From NCBI RefSeq assembly GCF_000144405.1, contig NC_014371.1, positions 868,001 through 932,000 on the forward strand: 64,000 nucleotides of DNA. Direction: 5' to 3'. Numbering within the stretch: position 1 is the stretch's first letter; every line of letters begins with the position of its first letter. A program made the position numbers and the translations under genes. This DNA is from Prevotella melaninogenica ATCC 25845 (GTDB lineage: Bacteria > Bacteroidota > Bacteroidia > Bacteroidales > Bacteroidaceae). Below, in pieces: positions 54,046-62,875 of the stretch. The notes below the pieces were generated by a model. The model was not told the origin of the DNA. It did no database searches and saw nothing but the letters and a program-made list of their open reading frames with translations.

Positions 54046-55350
54046 CTAAATACTTTCCGTATCAACTGAAGACCTACGATTTACGAAGTCGGGAATCATC
54101 ACTGGCATTGAACCTTGTTCAATAGAGCGTTTGGATAGCTCAGCAATGCAACACCACTCCGCTAAATCATACACATCCATATCTAAAGGCAAACCTTGTT
54201 GTAGGCATTGAGCAAGCCGTAAGTCCATAAAATAAGACATTCCGCCACGTGCGTCGAGCTCTTTGGCTAAGGCAATTGTTTCTGAAGGGAAAGAAGGCGC
54301 ATAATGATTGAGTAGCGTCTCTATCTGAGATGCGTCCAAAGGTAGCTTATCATCCTCCATTTCAATACCCGCTTTGGCTGCCATCTCTGGGCTTAACAGC
54401 ACCTCTGGGACAGGATATTTAGCTGCATAACCCGCTGTTCCGACCGCTTGAAACATACGACTATATGGGCGTGGCGTCATAACATTGTGTTGAATAAGCA
54501 TCGTCTTCCCTTTTACGGTACGTATCATCGTTGAGGTCTGGTCGCCATTAGCAAAGCTATCACACGCCTTTCCCATTACCGCTTGATACATCTCTGTACC
54601 CAGAAAAGCGTTGGTTTGCATGGCTGTGAGGTAGTGCATACGGTCAGTACGATGAATATCAAGCAATCGACAGACGGGTCCGATGCTGTGTGTTGGGTAG
54701 ACATCGCCAGCATTCAGACGGCTATACTCCATACGCCAAGGTGTCCAACGGTCGCCAATAGGATGAGCATAACCGCCTTCCACGTGTACAAGTTCGCCAA
54801 GCAAGCCTTCATGTACCATCTGACACACCGCCATTTCGAATCGGTCGTAGACTGCATTCTCAAGCATCATACAGTGCCGTCGGGTCTGTTCAGCAGTGTC
54901 TATCAACGTCCAAATATCTTTTAAGGTGAGGGCTGCAGGTACTTCTACTGCCACGCTCCTACCCTGCTCCATCGCATGAATAGCGATTGGCACATGTGAC
55001 ATCCAATCCGTACAAACATACACAAGGTTAACTCCTTGCTGTTGGCATAATTCTTTGTAAGCCGTCTCACCCCAATAAACCTTTGGACGAGGCTTACCCA
55101 ACTGCTCAACGTGCCGTGCGACCTCCTCTGCCACTTCCTTTGACACATCGCAAACAGCAGCTATCTCAACCTTAGGAATATGACACCAGCGTGTCACTGC
55201 CATTCGTCCACGCGCTCCTACACCCACAAAAGCCACACGCAACAGCGGCATTGGCGGAAGCGCCAACGATAAGACATCACGCTGACCAGCAGCACGAGGT
55301 GGCACAAAAGTTTCTAACGGACGCACCGCCGACATCATTTCCATTGCCAT
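54046..55350 (-). CDS. Gfo/Idh/MocA family protein, GH109-like
   Basis: The 434-residue protein has an NAD-binding fold (VAFVGVGARGRMAVTRW near residue 38) and EVPAALTLKDIWTLIDTA. Signatures of glycosyl hydrolase family 109 are present: RLNAGDVYPTHSIGPVCRLL near 226-245, and GGMSYFMDLRLAQCLQQGLP with LDMDVYDLAEWC at the end. GH109 enzymes are NAD-dependent alpha-N-acetylgalactosaminidases. No signal peptide or lipobox is seen, unlike many GH109 proteins, so a cytoplasmic role is possible. A TATATTTG box (55369-55376, minus) lies just upstream. Confidence 0.82.
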   Translation of the reverse strand: MAMEMMSAVRPLETFVPPRAAGQRDVLSLALPPMPLLRVAFVGVGARGRMAVTRWCHIPKVEIAAVCDVSKEVAEEVARHVEQLGKPRPKVYWGETAYKELCQQQGVNLVYVCTDWMSHVPIAIHAMEQGRSVAVEVPAALTLKDIWTLIDTAEQTRRHCMMLENAVYDRFEMAVCQMVHEGLLGELVHVEGGYAHPIGDRWTPWRMEYSRLNAGDVYPTHSIGPVCRLLDIHRTDRMHYLTAMQTNAFLGTEMYQAVMGKACDSFANGDQTSTMIRTVKGKTMLIQHNVMTPRPYSRMFQAVGTAGYAAKYPVPEVLLSPEMAAKAGIEMEDDKLPLDASQIETLLNHYAPSFPSETIALAKELDARGGMSYFMDLRLAQCLQQGLPLDMDVYDLAEWCCIAELSKRSIEQGSMPVMIPDFVNRRSSVDTESI

Positions 55351-55368
55351 TATGATTTAATTTCAGTG

Positions 55369-55376
55369 CAAATATA
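55369..55376 (-). promoter_or_regulatory. Promoter -7 box of the GH109-like gene
   Basis: Minus strand TATATTTG matches TAnnTTTG about 20 bases before the ATG. No good -33 box at the right distance. Confidence 0.4.
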
Positions 55377-55647
55377 CCTAAAAAAGAGAGAAGAAAAAAG
55401 ATGTTCCAAAGAAAATCAAAGGTTCTTCCGTTTATACACTATCGTCTATTAGTGCATAAACAGATTTATTTTAGTTTCGAGCAGACTTACTTGTCGTTAC
55501 AATAAAAGCGTAATAACAATACCAAATTTCAAGCCCAAACAAGATGACAACAAGAAAACAAGAGACATGTGAACGTCATACAATTCCATTAAAAACAAGA
55601 AAACCGCCCTTCGTTAGCTCCATTCTGTAAACTATTTTCACACACTT

Positions 55648-55790
55648 CAAAACCAACACATGCTCTTTTGGCTTCGTAAAGACGCCCTTTTAGCTTGCTA
55701 AAGGTGCCCTTTAAGACCCTTACTAACGCCCTTTTGAAGTCCAATTAAGCACCTTTTGAAAACCACTTTTATAACCTACTGATACTCTGT
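55648..55790. repeat. Interspersed repeat array, copy 2 (inverted)
   Basis: Read on the minus strand: CAAAAGGTGCTTAATTGGAC, then CAAAAGGGCGTTAGTAAG, then AAAGGGCACCTTTAGCAAGC, then AAAAGGGCGTCTTTACGAAG, then CAAAAGAGCATGTGTTGG. Same order of units as copies 1 and 3. Confidence 0.65.
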
Positions 55791-56146
55791 CGATTACAAA
55801 CTCGCTTTTTATTCCTATTTTTCGCCATCCTTTTAGGTCAAACACTCTAATCCATGTAATCATTTTTTACCTCTTACTCATTCCATTTTTCGTTGTAACT
55901 TGCTATTTGTTAGACCTACTATACGACGCTAAAAACAGCTTAATCCAAATAGAATGAGAAATAAGTAAACAAGCCAACTACACGTGATAGCCTCATAAAG
56001 CAATTGAGTTGAACACATATTCTATAACAAAAATGGGCTTTCGGTAATTTGGAGTGATAAGTTTTGCCACTTCAGTTTAGAACTTTGACTTAATGTCACA
56101 CAGAGAAAAGGAGAGGACGGAGGATTATTAAAACAAAGCAATGGAA

Positions 56147-56298
56147 GTCACGGAGGCACCGTCGGTGCCATAGAGCGACGGAGCTTGCTTGCACACATTT
56201 TTAGTAACTTTATGCCCAAAGCATTTATCCCAAAAGTTATCAAGAATCTGTACGCTATACCTCCGTCGCTCTTTGTGCCGTCGGCACCTCCGTGACAT
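56147..56298. repeat. Imperfect inverted repeat of about 37 bp
   Basis: GTCACGGAGGCACCGTCGG at 56147 and the downstream CCGTCGGCACCTCCGTGAC ending near 56298 are opposed copies, both continuing into AGAGCGACGGAG and CTCCGTCGCTCT. Each arm also contains its own small palindrome around GGCACC. About 75 bases separate the arms. It could be a mobile miniature element or a structured RNA. Confidence 0.55.
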
Positions 56299-56439
56299 TG
56301 TGTTTACCTCCATCCCCTCCGTGACTCCGTGTGCCTATTACATAAGCCTTTTTGTTTATCAACCATATTTCAGAAGAACCACAAAAATGACTTCAGAGAA
56401 AACTATTCAGTACCTGCAGAAAATTAACCACAGAATTAC

Positions 56440-56470
56440 TTGCATACTAAACAAAAACGACGTACCTTTG
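56440..56470 (+). promoter_or_regulatory. Promoter of the RND efflux operon
   Basis: TTG (56440-56442), 20-base spacer, TACCTTTG (56463-56470), good consensus. It implies a leader of about 243 bases before the adaptor gene. Confidence 0.6.
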
Positions 56471-56719
56471 CGAGCACAACCAATAGGTAACGTAAAGGAT
56501 ACATTTCTATATCGCAAAGCAATGATTCTGAAGGGTATTTTAGGAAACACTTTTCTTAATAAGTTTCCATAAAGATGTAACGACAGTTCTGTTTTCTATT
56601 ATTATAGGATAGGAAAGAGAAAACAGAATGAGTAGATATGGCTACAACGAGTAGTCAAGATGTGTTGGATTAACGCGTTAACTTTTCACTTGTTTTTACG
56701 AAAACAAAAAGACCAATTT

Positions 56720-57799
56720 ATGAAGAATTTAATTCATTTGTCTTGTCTTGCAATCATGTTTCTTCTATGTGCGTGTCATTCAAAGAAAGAAACACAAGTA
56801 AAACCAGTTTACACTGCAACGACACCACTGGTAGAAAGCATCTCCCTACCACAGTCTTATGTAGCAAACATTGCCTCACAACGTAACATTGAAGTTCACT
56901 CTCAGCAAACCGGTATTTTGCAAGATGTGTATGTTAGTGAAGGTCAGTTTGTGAAAGCAGGTCAACCTCTATTCCGTATTGCAATTGTTGGTGCTAACGA
57001 AGAGATTGCCAAGGCAAAGGCTGCAGCAGAGCAGGCAAGTATAGACTTGCAGAATGTAACAACGCTAACGGATAACAAAGTGCTCTCAAATAATGCGAAG
57101 CGCATGGCTACGGCTAAGTTGAAAGGAGCAGAAGCTGACTATCAGTTGGCTGTATTACATAAGCGTCTGTCTCTTATCCGTGCGCCTTTCTCAGGCATCT
57201 TAGGGCGTATTCCTAATAAAGCAGGAAGTCTGGTAGAGCCAAGTGATTTACTTACCAGCTTATCAGATAATAGCAAGGTGTTTGCCTATTTCAATATTTC
57301 AGAAACAGATTATTTAGATTTCCGCCTCCATCCAGAACGCTTTTCACAAACTCCACTACAGCTTGTTTTGGCGAATGGCGATGTCTTTCCTGCAAGCGGA
57401 AAGATATTAGATATTGGTGGACAGTTTGATAGTTCAACAGGTACGATTGCTGTTCGTGCCGTCTTTAGCAATGCCAACAATCTTTTACGCAATGGTCAGA
57501 CGGGTACGATAAAACTCTTTATACAAAAGAAAAATGCAATATTGATACCACAAGAAGCTGTCTATGAGCTTCAGGATAAGAAGTATGTATTTGTGGTTGA
57601 CAAGAATAATATTGCTCGCCAACGTGCTATCAAGATTGATGCTGAGTTTACAGGAGCATACGTTGTTTCCTCAGGGTTACAGCCTACTGACCGTTATCTT
57701 CTTGACGGTATACAGAAAGTAAACGATGGAGACAAGGTACGTGTGTCTATGGTTTCTCCACAAGCATCAATGAAGTTGGATAAGTTAAACGCTAATTAG
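56720..57799 (+). CDS. RND efflux periplasmic adaptor (lipoprotein)
   Basis: A 359-residue membrane fusion protein from ATG 56720 (the longer frame to 56660 has no signal peptide and is rejected). A lipobox LLCAC precedes the mature part. The barrel-sandwich hybrid and helical hairpin show as NIEVHSQQTGILQDVYVSEG, QFVKAGQPLF and a long Ala/Lys helix (AKAKAAAEQASIDLQNV). RAPFSGILGRIPNKAGSLV completes the lipoyl half. It links the pump and the outer-membrane channel. It lies two bases before the pump gene. Confidence 0.92.
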   Translation: MKNLIHLSCLAIMFLLCACHSKKETQVKPVYTATTPLVESISLPQSYVANIASQRNIEVHSQQTGILQDVYVSEGQFVKAGQPLFRIAIVGANEEIAKAKAAAEQASIDLQNVTTLTDNKVLSNNAKRMATAKLKGAEADYQLAVLHKRLSLIRAPFSGILGRIPNKAGSLVEPSDLLTSLSDNSKVFAYFNISETDYLDFRLHPERFSQTPLQLVLANGDVFPASGKILDIGGQFDSSTGTIAVRAVFSNANNLLRNGQTGTIKLFIQKKNAILIPQEAVYELQDKKYVFVVDKNNIARQRAIKIDAEFTGAYVVSSGLQPTDRYLLDGIQKVNDGDKVRVSMVSPQASMKLDKLNAN

Positions 57800-57801
57800 G
57801 T

Positions 57802-60800
57802 ATGTTTAAGATCTTTATTCGTAGACCAGTGCTCTCTATTGTAGTATCATTGGTCATTGCCTTTATTGGAATTCTGTCGCTTTCAAATCTACCTATAACG
57901 CAGTTCCCATCCATCTCTCCTCCTAAGGTAAACGTGATAGCTAACTATCCAGGAGCAAATAATGAGTTGTTGGTAAAATCAGTTATCATCCCTTTGGAGC
58001 AGGCTTTGAATGGTATTCCTGGCATGAAATATATCGAAAGTAATGCGGGAAACGATGGTGAAGCAGAGCTAAATGTCGTCTTCAAGTTGGGAACCGATCC
58101 AAATGTCGATGCTGTAAATGTTCAGAACCGTGTGTCATCGGCTACCAATAAGTTGCCTGCGGAGGTTATTCGAGAAGGTGTAAAGATATCACGTGAAGAG
58201 CCAAACATACTTATGTATATCAATCTTTACAGTGATGACCCAAAGGTTGATCAGGGCTTCCTCTACAACTATTTCGATATCAACATATCACCAGAGTTGT
58301 TGCGTGTCGATGGTGTTGGCGACCTTGATATCCTTGGTACACGTAATTATGCAATGCGTGTATGGCTCCATCCAGACAAGATGATAGCCTACGGATTATC
58401 AACAGATGACGTCAGTGATGCACTTGAAGATCAGAATATAGAGGTCTCTCCGGGAAAGTTGGGAGAGAGTGGAGGACAACGTCCACAGGTCAAAGAGTAT
58501 GTCTTAAAGTATCCAGGACGTTACACAACAGAGGATGAATATAAGAATATCATCATCAAGAGCAATAAAGATGGTAATATCGTACGCTTGAAAGACATTG
58601 CTGATGTACACTTAGGTAGCGAGGTATACGATATCTACTCAACCTTCAATGGACGTCCTTCAGCTGCTGTAACCTTGAAACAAGCTTATGGTAGTAATGC
58701 TCGTAACGTTATCACCAAGGTGAAGGACGCTATGGCTCATCTGCAAAAAGATATGCCTAAGGGGATGCACTATGAGATTAGCTATGACGTTAGCCGCTTC
58801 TTAGATGCAAGTATTGAGAAAGTAATACACACCTTGTTTGAGGCTTTCATCTTAGTAGCAATAGTTGTGTTCATCTTCTTAGGGGATTGGCGCGCCTCTA
58901 TCATACCGATTATGGCTGTGCCAATATCACTTTTGGGCAGCTTTATTGCAATGATGTTATTCAACATAACGCTCAATATGATATCCCTCTTTGCCTTAGT
59001 CATGGCTATTGGTATTGTGGTGGACGATGCTATTGTGGTGATTGAAGCGGTGAATGTTGAGATCTCTCGCAACAAACTTTCACCTGTTGAAGCTACGGAA
59101 AAAGCCATGAAGGAGATCAGTGGAGCGATTATTGCAATCTCTTTAGTTATGGCTTCTGTATTCATTCCTGTAGCCTTTATGGGTGGTCCAGAGGGTATGT
59201 TCTATCGTCAGTTCTCAATCACAATGGCGTCAAGTATCCTCTTCTCTGGCTTTGTAGCCCTAACTTTGACTCCTGCATTGTGTGCCCTTATCTTGACAAA
59301 GGAGCAGGAGAACCATGTTAAATTAGGGTTTATTGGACGCGTCCTGCAACGCTTTAATGCTAAATTCGATAGTGGTAGCCGTAAGTACGAACGCCTCATA
59401 CAACATACAGTAAAGAAGAAGTCTTTAACAATAATATTGATATTGGTGTTCTGTGGATTAGCATATTGGATCAATATGGGACTCCCTTCGGGCTTCATTC
59501 CACAAGAAGATCAGGGTATGATTTATGCCGTAATAGAAACTCCTCCAGGGGCTACTATCGAACGAACTAACGCTGTTGCGCAACAGCTTCTTAAGATAGC
59601 AGAGAAAGAAGAGGACGTCGAAAGCGTGTCTTCATTAGCTGGTTTTGAGATTCTTTCTGAGGGAACAAGTGCCAATTCTGGTAGTTGTTTGATTAACCTC
59701 AAAGACTGGAAACATCGCAAACGTACCGCAAAGGAGATTATTAGTGACTTGGAACAGAAATGTGAGAACATCACACAAGCAAACATAGACTTCTTTGAAC
59801 CGCCATCAATTCCAGGCTATGGAGCTGCCAGTGGATTCGAATTACGTCTCTTAGATAAGACTGGTAAAAACGATTATCATGAGATGGAGCGGGTAAGCAA
59901 GGCGTTCGTTAAAGATCTAAACAAGCGCCCTGAGATTGGTAACGCGTTCACTTTCTACTCTGCGAGCTTCCCTCAGTACATGCTTCATGTTGATGACGAG
60001 AAAGCTTTACAAAAGGGAGTTAAGCCCGGAAAGGCACTGAACAACTTGTCAATCTTAGTAGGTTCAGATTACCAAACAGGATTTATTCTGTTCGGAAAAC
60101 CTTATAAAGTAATTGTACAAGCTGCTCCACAGTATCGTGATTTCCCTAATCATCTATTAAGTCTTTATAGTAAAAATGAAGATGGGCAGATGGTTCCATA
60201 TTCCGACTTTATGTCGCTTTCAAAGACTTATGGTATGAGTGAGATTACTCGTCATAACCTTTATAACTCCTCAGAAGTGACAGGAGCACAAGCACCTGGA
60301 TACTCAAGCGGACAGGCATTGCAGGCTATTCAAGAGGTAGCACAACGCTCTCTCCCTAAAGGATATGACTATGACTGGGCTGGTATCTCTAAAGACGAAG
60401 CAGAACAAGGTAATACGGCTATCGTCATCTTCGTGGTTTGTCTCGTATTTGTCTACCTTATTTTGGCAGCACAATATGAGAATTTCCTACTGCCATTACC
60501 TGTGATTATATTCCTACCAGTGGGTATATTTGGAGCGTTCCTCTTCTTAAAAGTTTGTGGATTAGAGAACAATATCTATGCGCAGATAGCCTTAGTGATG
60601 CTCATCGGTTTGTTAGGAAAGAATGCCGTACTGATGGTTGAGTATGCTGTTCAGCGTAAGAATGCGGGCGAACGGATTTCTCAAGCAGCCATCTCTGCTG
60701 CTATTGCACGCTTCCGCCCTATTCTTATGACGAGTATTGCCTTTATAGCAGGTTTGATTCCATTGGTATTTGCCTCTGGTGCTGGTGCCATTGGTAACCG

Positions 60801-61002
60801 TACCATTGGTACTGCTGCTGTCGGAGGAATGGTCATTGGTACCTTAGGCGGCTTGTTACTCATCCCTGGCCTTTACTATATCTTTGCTGGAATGACTGAC
60901 AAATTGGTACATTATCAGAAGGAGAAGCCACTGAGTGAAGAGAAAGATAAACGTTATAAGAACAAACAATTAAAAGAAAGTACTCATGACGACAAAGAGT
61001 AA
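57802..61002 (+). CDS. RND multidrug efflux pump (HAE1/AcrB-like)
   Basis: The 1066-residue inner-membrane transporter has the two six-helix halves and two large periplasmic loops of AcrB-type pumps. The proton-relay pair is visible in TM4 as AIGIVVDDAIVVIE. Other signatures: FIRRPVLSIVVSLVIAFIGI at the start, ITQFPSISPPKV, and GLLGKNAVLMVEYA in TM10. The C-terminal tail is polar and lysine-rich. Likely substrates (drugs, bile salts, detergents) cannot be told. Its end overlaps the channel gene by 17 bases. Confidence 0.95.
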   Translation: MFKIFIRRPVLSIVVSLVIAFIGILSLSNLPITQFPSISPPKVNVIANYPGANNELLVKSVIIPLEQALNGIPGMKYIESNAGNDGEAELNVVFKLGTDPNVDAVNVQNRVSSATNKLPAEVIREGVKISREEPNILMYINLYSDDPKVDQGFLYNYFDINISPELLRVDGVGDLDILGTRNYAMRVWLHPDKMIAYGLSTDDVSDALEDQNIEVSPGKLGESGGQRPQVKEYVLKYPGRYTTEDEYKNIIIKSNKDGNIVRLKDIADVHLGSEVYDIYSTFNGRPSAAVTLKQAYGSNARNVITKVKDAMAHLQKDMPKGMHYEISYDVSRFLDASIEKVIHTLFEAFILVAIVVFIFLGDWRASIIPIMAVPISLLGSFIAMMLFNITLNMISLFALVMAIGIVVDDAIVVIEAVNVEISRNKLSPVEATEKAMKEISGAIIAISLVMASVFIPVAFMGGPEGMFYRQFSITMASSILFSGFVALTLTPALCALILTKEQENHVKLGFIGRVLQRFNAKFDSGSRKYERLIQHTVKKKSLTIILILVFCGLAYWINMGLPSGFIPQEDQGMIYAVIETPPGATIERTNAVAQQLLKIAEKEEDVESVSSLAGFEILSEGTSANSGSCLINLKDWKHRKRTAKEIISDLEQKCENITQANIDFFEPPSIPGYGAASGFELRLLDKTGKNDYHEMERVSKAFVKDLNKRPEIGNAFTFYSASFPQYMLHVDDEKALQKGVKPGKALNNLSILVGSDYQTGFILFGKPYKVIVQAAPQYRDFPNHLLSLYSKNEDGQMVPYSDFMSLSKTYGMSEITRHNLYNSSEVTGAQAPGYSSGQALQAIQEVAQRSLPKGYDYDWAGISKDEAEQGNTAIVIFVVCLVFVYLILAAQYENFLLPLPVIIFLPVGIFGAFLFLKVCGLENNIYAQIALVMLIGLLGKNAVLMVEYAVQRKNAGERISQAAISAAIARFRPILMTSIAFIAGLIPLVFASGAGAIGNRTIGTAAVGGMVIGTLGGLLLIPGLYYIFAGMTDKLVHYQKEKPLSEEKDKRYKNKQLKESTHDDKE

Positions 61003-62407
61003 ACTATATCATGTCATTACTATTCTTGTAATCCTTATGAGCATCGTTGCCTGCAAAACACCGCAGGCTACAATGCCCAAAGATACGCTTAAGGACTCTT
61101 TACCAGCCTTATCCAAGGATAGTAGCGTAACCATATCTCCTGCATGGCGAGAGTTCTTCCAAGACCCAATGCTTCAGACACTGATTGAAACTGCCTTACA
61201 AAATAATCAAGATCTTAAGATTACATTGCAGGAACTGGCGATAGCAAGAAGTGCGATTAATGCTAAACAAGCTGCTCTCCTACCTTCTGTTACAGCAAAT
61301 ATTGGTGCGGGAGTTTCTAAAGTTGGCCGCTACACAGCTGAGGGAGCTGGTAATGTTGGTACGGAGATGACTCCTGGGCATAAGATTCCAACCGTTATTC
61401 CAGACCTCTCTCCATCACTACAAGTAGACTGGACCATAGATTTATGGAACAAATTAAATAGTGGTAAAAAAGCTGCTGTAGAGCGATATTTGGCTTCTGA
61501 AGCTGGACAACGTGCTATCAAAAGTCAGTTAGTGGCAGATGTAGCAGAGAACTATTATCTGTTGTTAGCTCTTGATTACAAGTTATCGGTTATGCAACAA
61601 TACATCTCGCTACAGAAGGATGCAGTGAGAATCGCTCGTATTCAGAAAGAAGCTGATGCTGATACGCAATTAGCTGTCGAGAAGTTCGATGCAGAATTGG
61701 CTAAAGCACAGGCTGATGAGTACCTTCTACGTCAGTCTATCGTTGAGACGGAGAATAATCTAAACCTTCTATTAGGTAGATTTCCTCAAACCATACAACG
61801 CACAAAAGTTGACTTCTTACAGCTGCCAATGCCTACAACTGCACATTCCTTATCTACTCAACTCCTATTACAACGTCCTGATGTTATTCAAGCTGAGCAC
61901 CAGCTAAAGGCTGCGAAATGGGATGTGGAGACTGCGCGTAAAGAGTTTCTCCCCTCGTTTAATATCTCTGCGGCTATTGGATTAAATGCTTTTAACCCTA
62001 AGTACTTATTCAAACTACCAGAGTCTTTGGCGTTTAATGCCTTAGGTGGACTTACCGCTCCTCTCATCAATAAGAAGGCTATTCAAGCCAACTTCGCTCA
62101 GGCTGATGCGTTACAGATAGAGGCTCTTTATAATTACGACAAAACATTGCTTACAGCTTTTATTGAAACAAGTACGCTGCAATCTAAGATTTCTAACATT
62201 AAGTTGCTCCAACAATTTAAGCAGAAACAGAACGATGCTTTGGTAAGAGCCGTTTCAGCTGCTCAAAAACTATACCTCAATAACAGAGCTACTTATTTAG
62301 AGGTGATAGATAGTGAGCGCGGACAGTTAGACTGTAAAATGGAACTGATTGATGCAAAGTCACAACAGCTCTCAACCCTTATAGAAATGTATAGTGCGTT
62401 CTTTTAG
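60986..62407 (+). CDS. RND efflux outer-membrane channel (TolC/NodT family lipoprotein)
   Basis: The 473-residue protein has a lipobox (LMSIVAC) and the OprM-type duplicated helical layout: WREFFQDPMLQTLIETALQN near the start, LNLLLGRFP in the middle, and RPDVIQAEHQLKAAKWDVET opening the second half. It completes the tripartite pump. The ATG lies inside the pump gene, so translation is coupled. Confidence 0.93.
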   Translation: MTTKSKLYHVITILVILMSIVACKTPQATMPKDTLKDSLPALSKDSSVTISPAWREFFQDPMLQTLIETALQNNQDLKITLQELAIARSAINAKQAALLPSVTANIGAGVSKVGRYTAEGAGNVGTEMTPGHKIPTVIPDLSPSLQVDWTIDLWNKLNSGKKAAVERYLASEAGQRAIKSQLVADVAENYYLLLALDYKLSVMQQYISLQKDAVRIARIQKEADADTQLAVEKFDAELAKAQADEYLLRQSIVETENNLNLLLGRFPQTIQRTKVDFLQLPMPTTAHSLSTQLLLQRPDVIQAEHQLKAAKWDVETARKEFLPSFNISAAIGLNAFNPKYLFKLPESLAFNALGGLTAPLINKKAIQANFAQADALQIEALYNYDKTLLTAFIETSTLQSKISNIKLLQQFKQKQNDALVRAVSAAQKLYLNNRATYLEVIDSERGQLDCKMELIDAKSQQLSTLIEMYSAFF

Positions 62408-62577
62408 CACTAAGAAAGACTAAGGATTCCACTTTCTGCAGCTAAAAACGATGTTTTATTACGCTGCGGAAGGATTGAATTTTCTTTACATTGCTTCTAT
62501 ATATTTACGCTTAAAAAGGGGGAAAAACAAGCTCTAAAATCGATTTTGTAAGTCGTTTGCTATCAATGAGTTACAAA

Positions 62578-62700
62578 ACAGCATTTCAAAAGGTGCTTAG
62601 TAAGACTTCAAAAGGGCGTTACTTGCATTGCAAAAGGGCATCTTTTAGAAGCCAATTGGGCGTTAATTGAAAGCCAAAAGAGCGTCTTTTGATTTTCATC
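62578..62700. repeat. Interspersed repeat array, copy 3
   Basis: Units of about 22 bases: TTCAAAAGGTGCTTAGTAAG, then CAAAAGGGCGTTACTTGCAT, then CAAAAGGGCATCTTTTAGAA, then AATTGGGCGTTAATTGAAAG, then CAAAAGAGCGTCTTTTGATT. The unit order is the same as in copies 1 and 2. Confidence 0.65.
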
Positions 62701-62732
62701 CTTTGAAGTTTATTTACAAAATAGAGGAGATT

Positions 62733-62768
62733 AAAGAGGGATACACATCAACTTGTGCATCCCTCTTT
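62733..62768. terminator. Bidirectional terminator
   Basis: AAAGAGGGATACACA (62733-62747) pairs with TGTG-C-ATCCCTCTTT (62754-62768), with one C-A mismatch, flanked by A and T runs. It can end both the efflux operon and the susD-like gene. Confidence 0.75.
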
Positions 62769-62875
62769 TCGTATCATTCCTCGGCTTCCCATCACCTCAT
62801 AGTCTTTTACTCGGTCAAAAAATGAGAGTGGAAAAGTTAGTGTGGGAATGTTTAATATGAGGAGGTATGAGCGGA

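Larger units (their letters stand above)
55377..56438. other. Long intergenic spacer with repeats
   Basis: Over a kilobase between the divergent GH109-like gene and the RND operon. It contains repeat array copy 2 and an inverted repeat pair at 56147-56298. Short ORFs here show no coding support and overlap the repeats. The AT-rich remainder shows nothing I can assign. Confidence 0.5.
62408..62875. other. Intergenic spacer with repeat array and terminator
   Basis: Convergent spacer between the efflux operon and the susD-like gene. It holds repeat array copy 3 (62578-62700) and a two-way terminator (62733-62768). No ORF of note. Confidence 0.6.

Noticed and set aside
56189-56572. 127-codon ORF ahead of the efflux operon
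   Set aside because: It reads through the inverted repeat arms and the efflux promoter; composition is repeat-derived.
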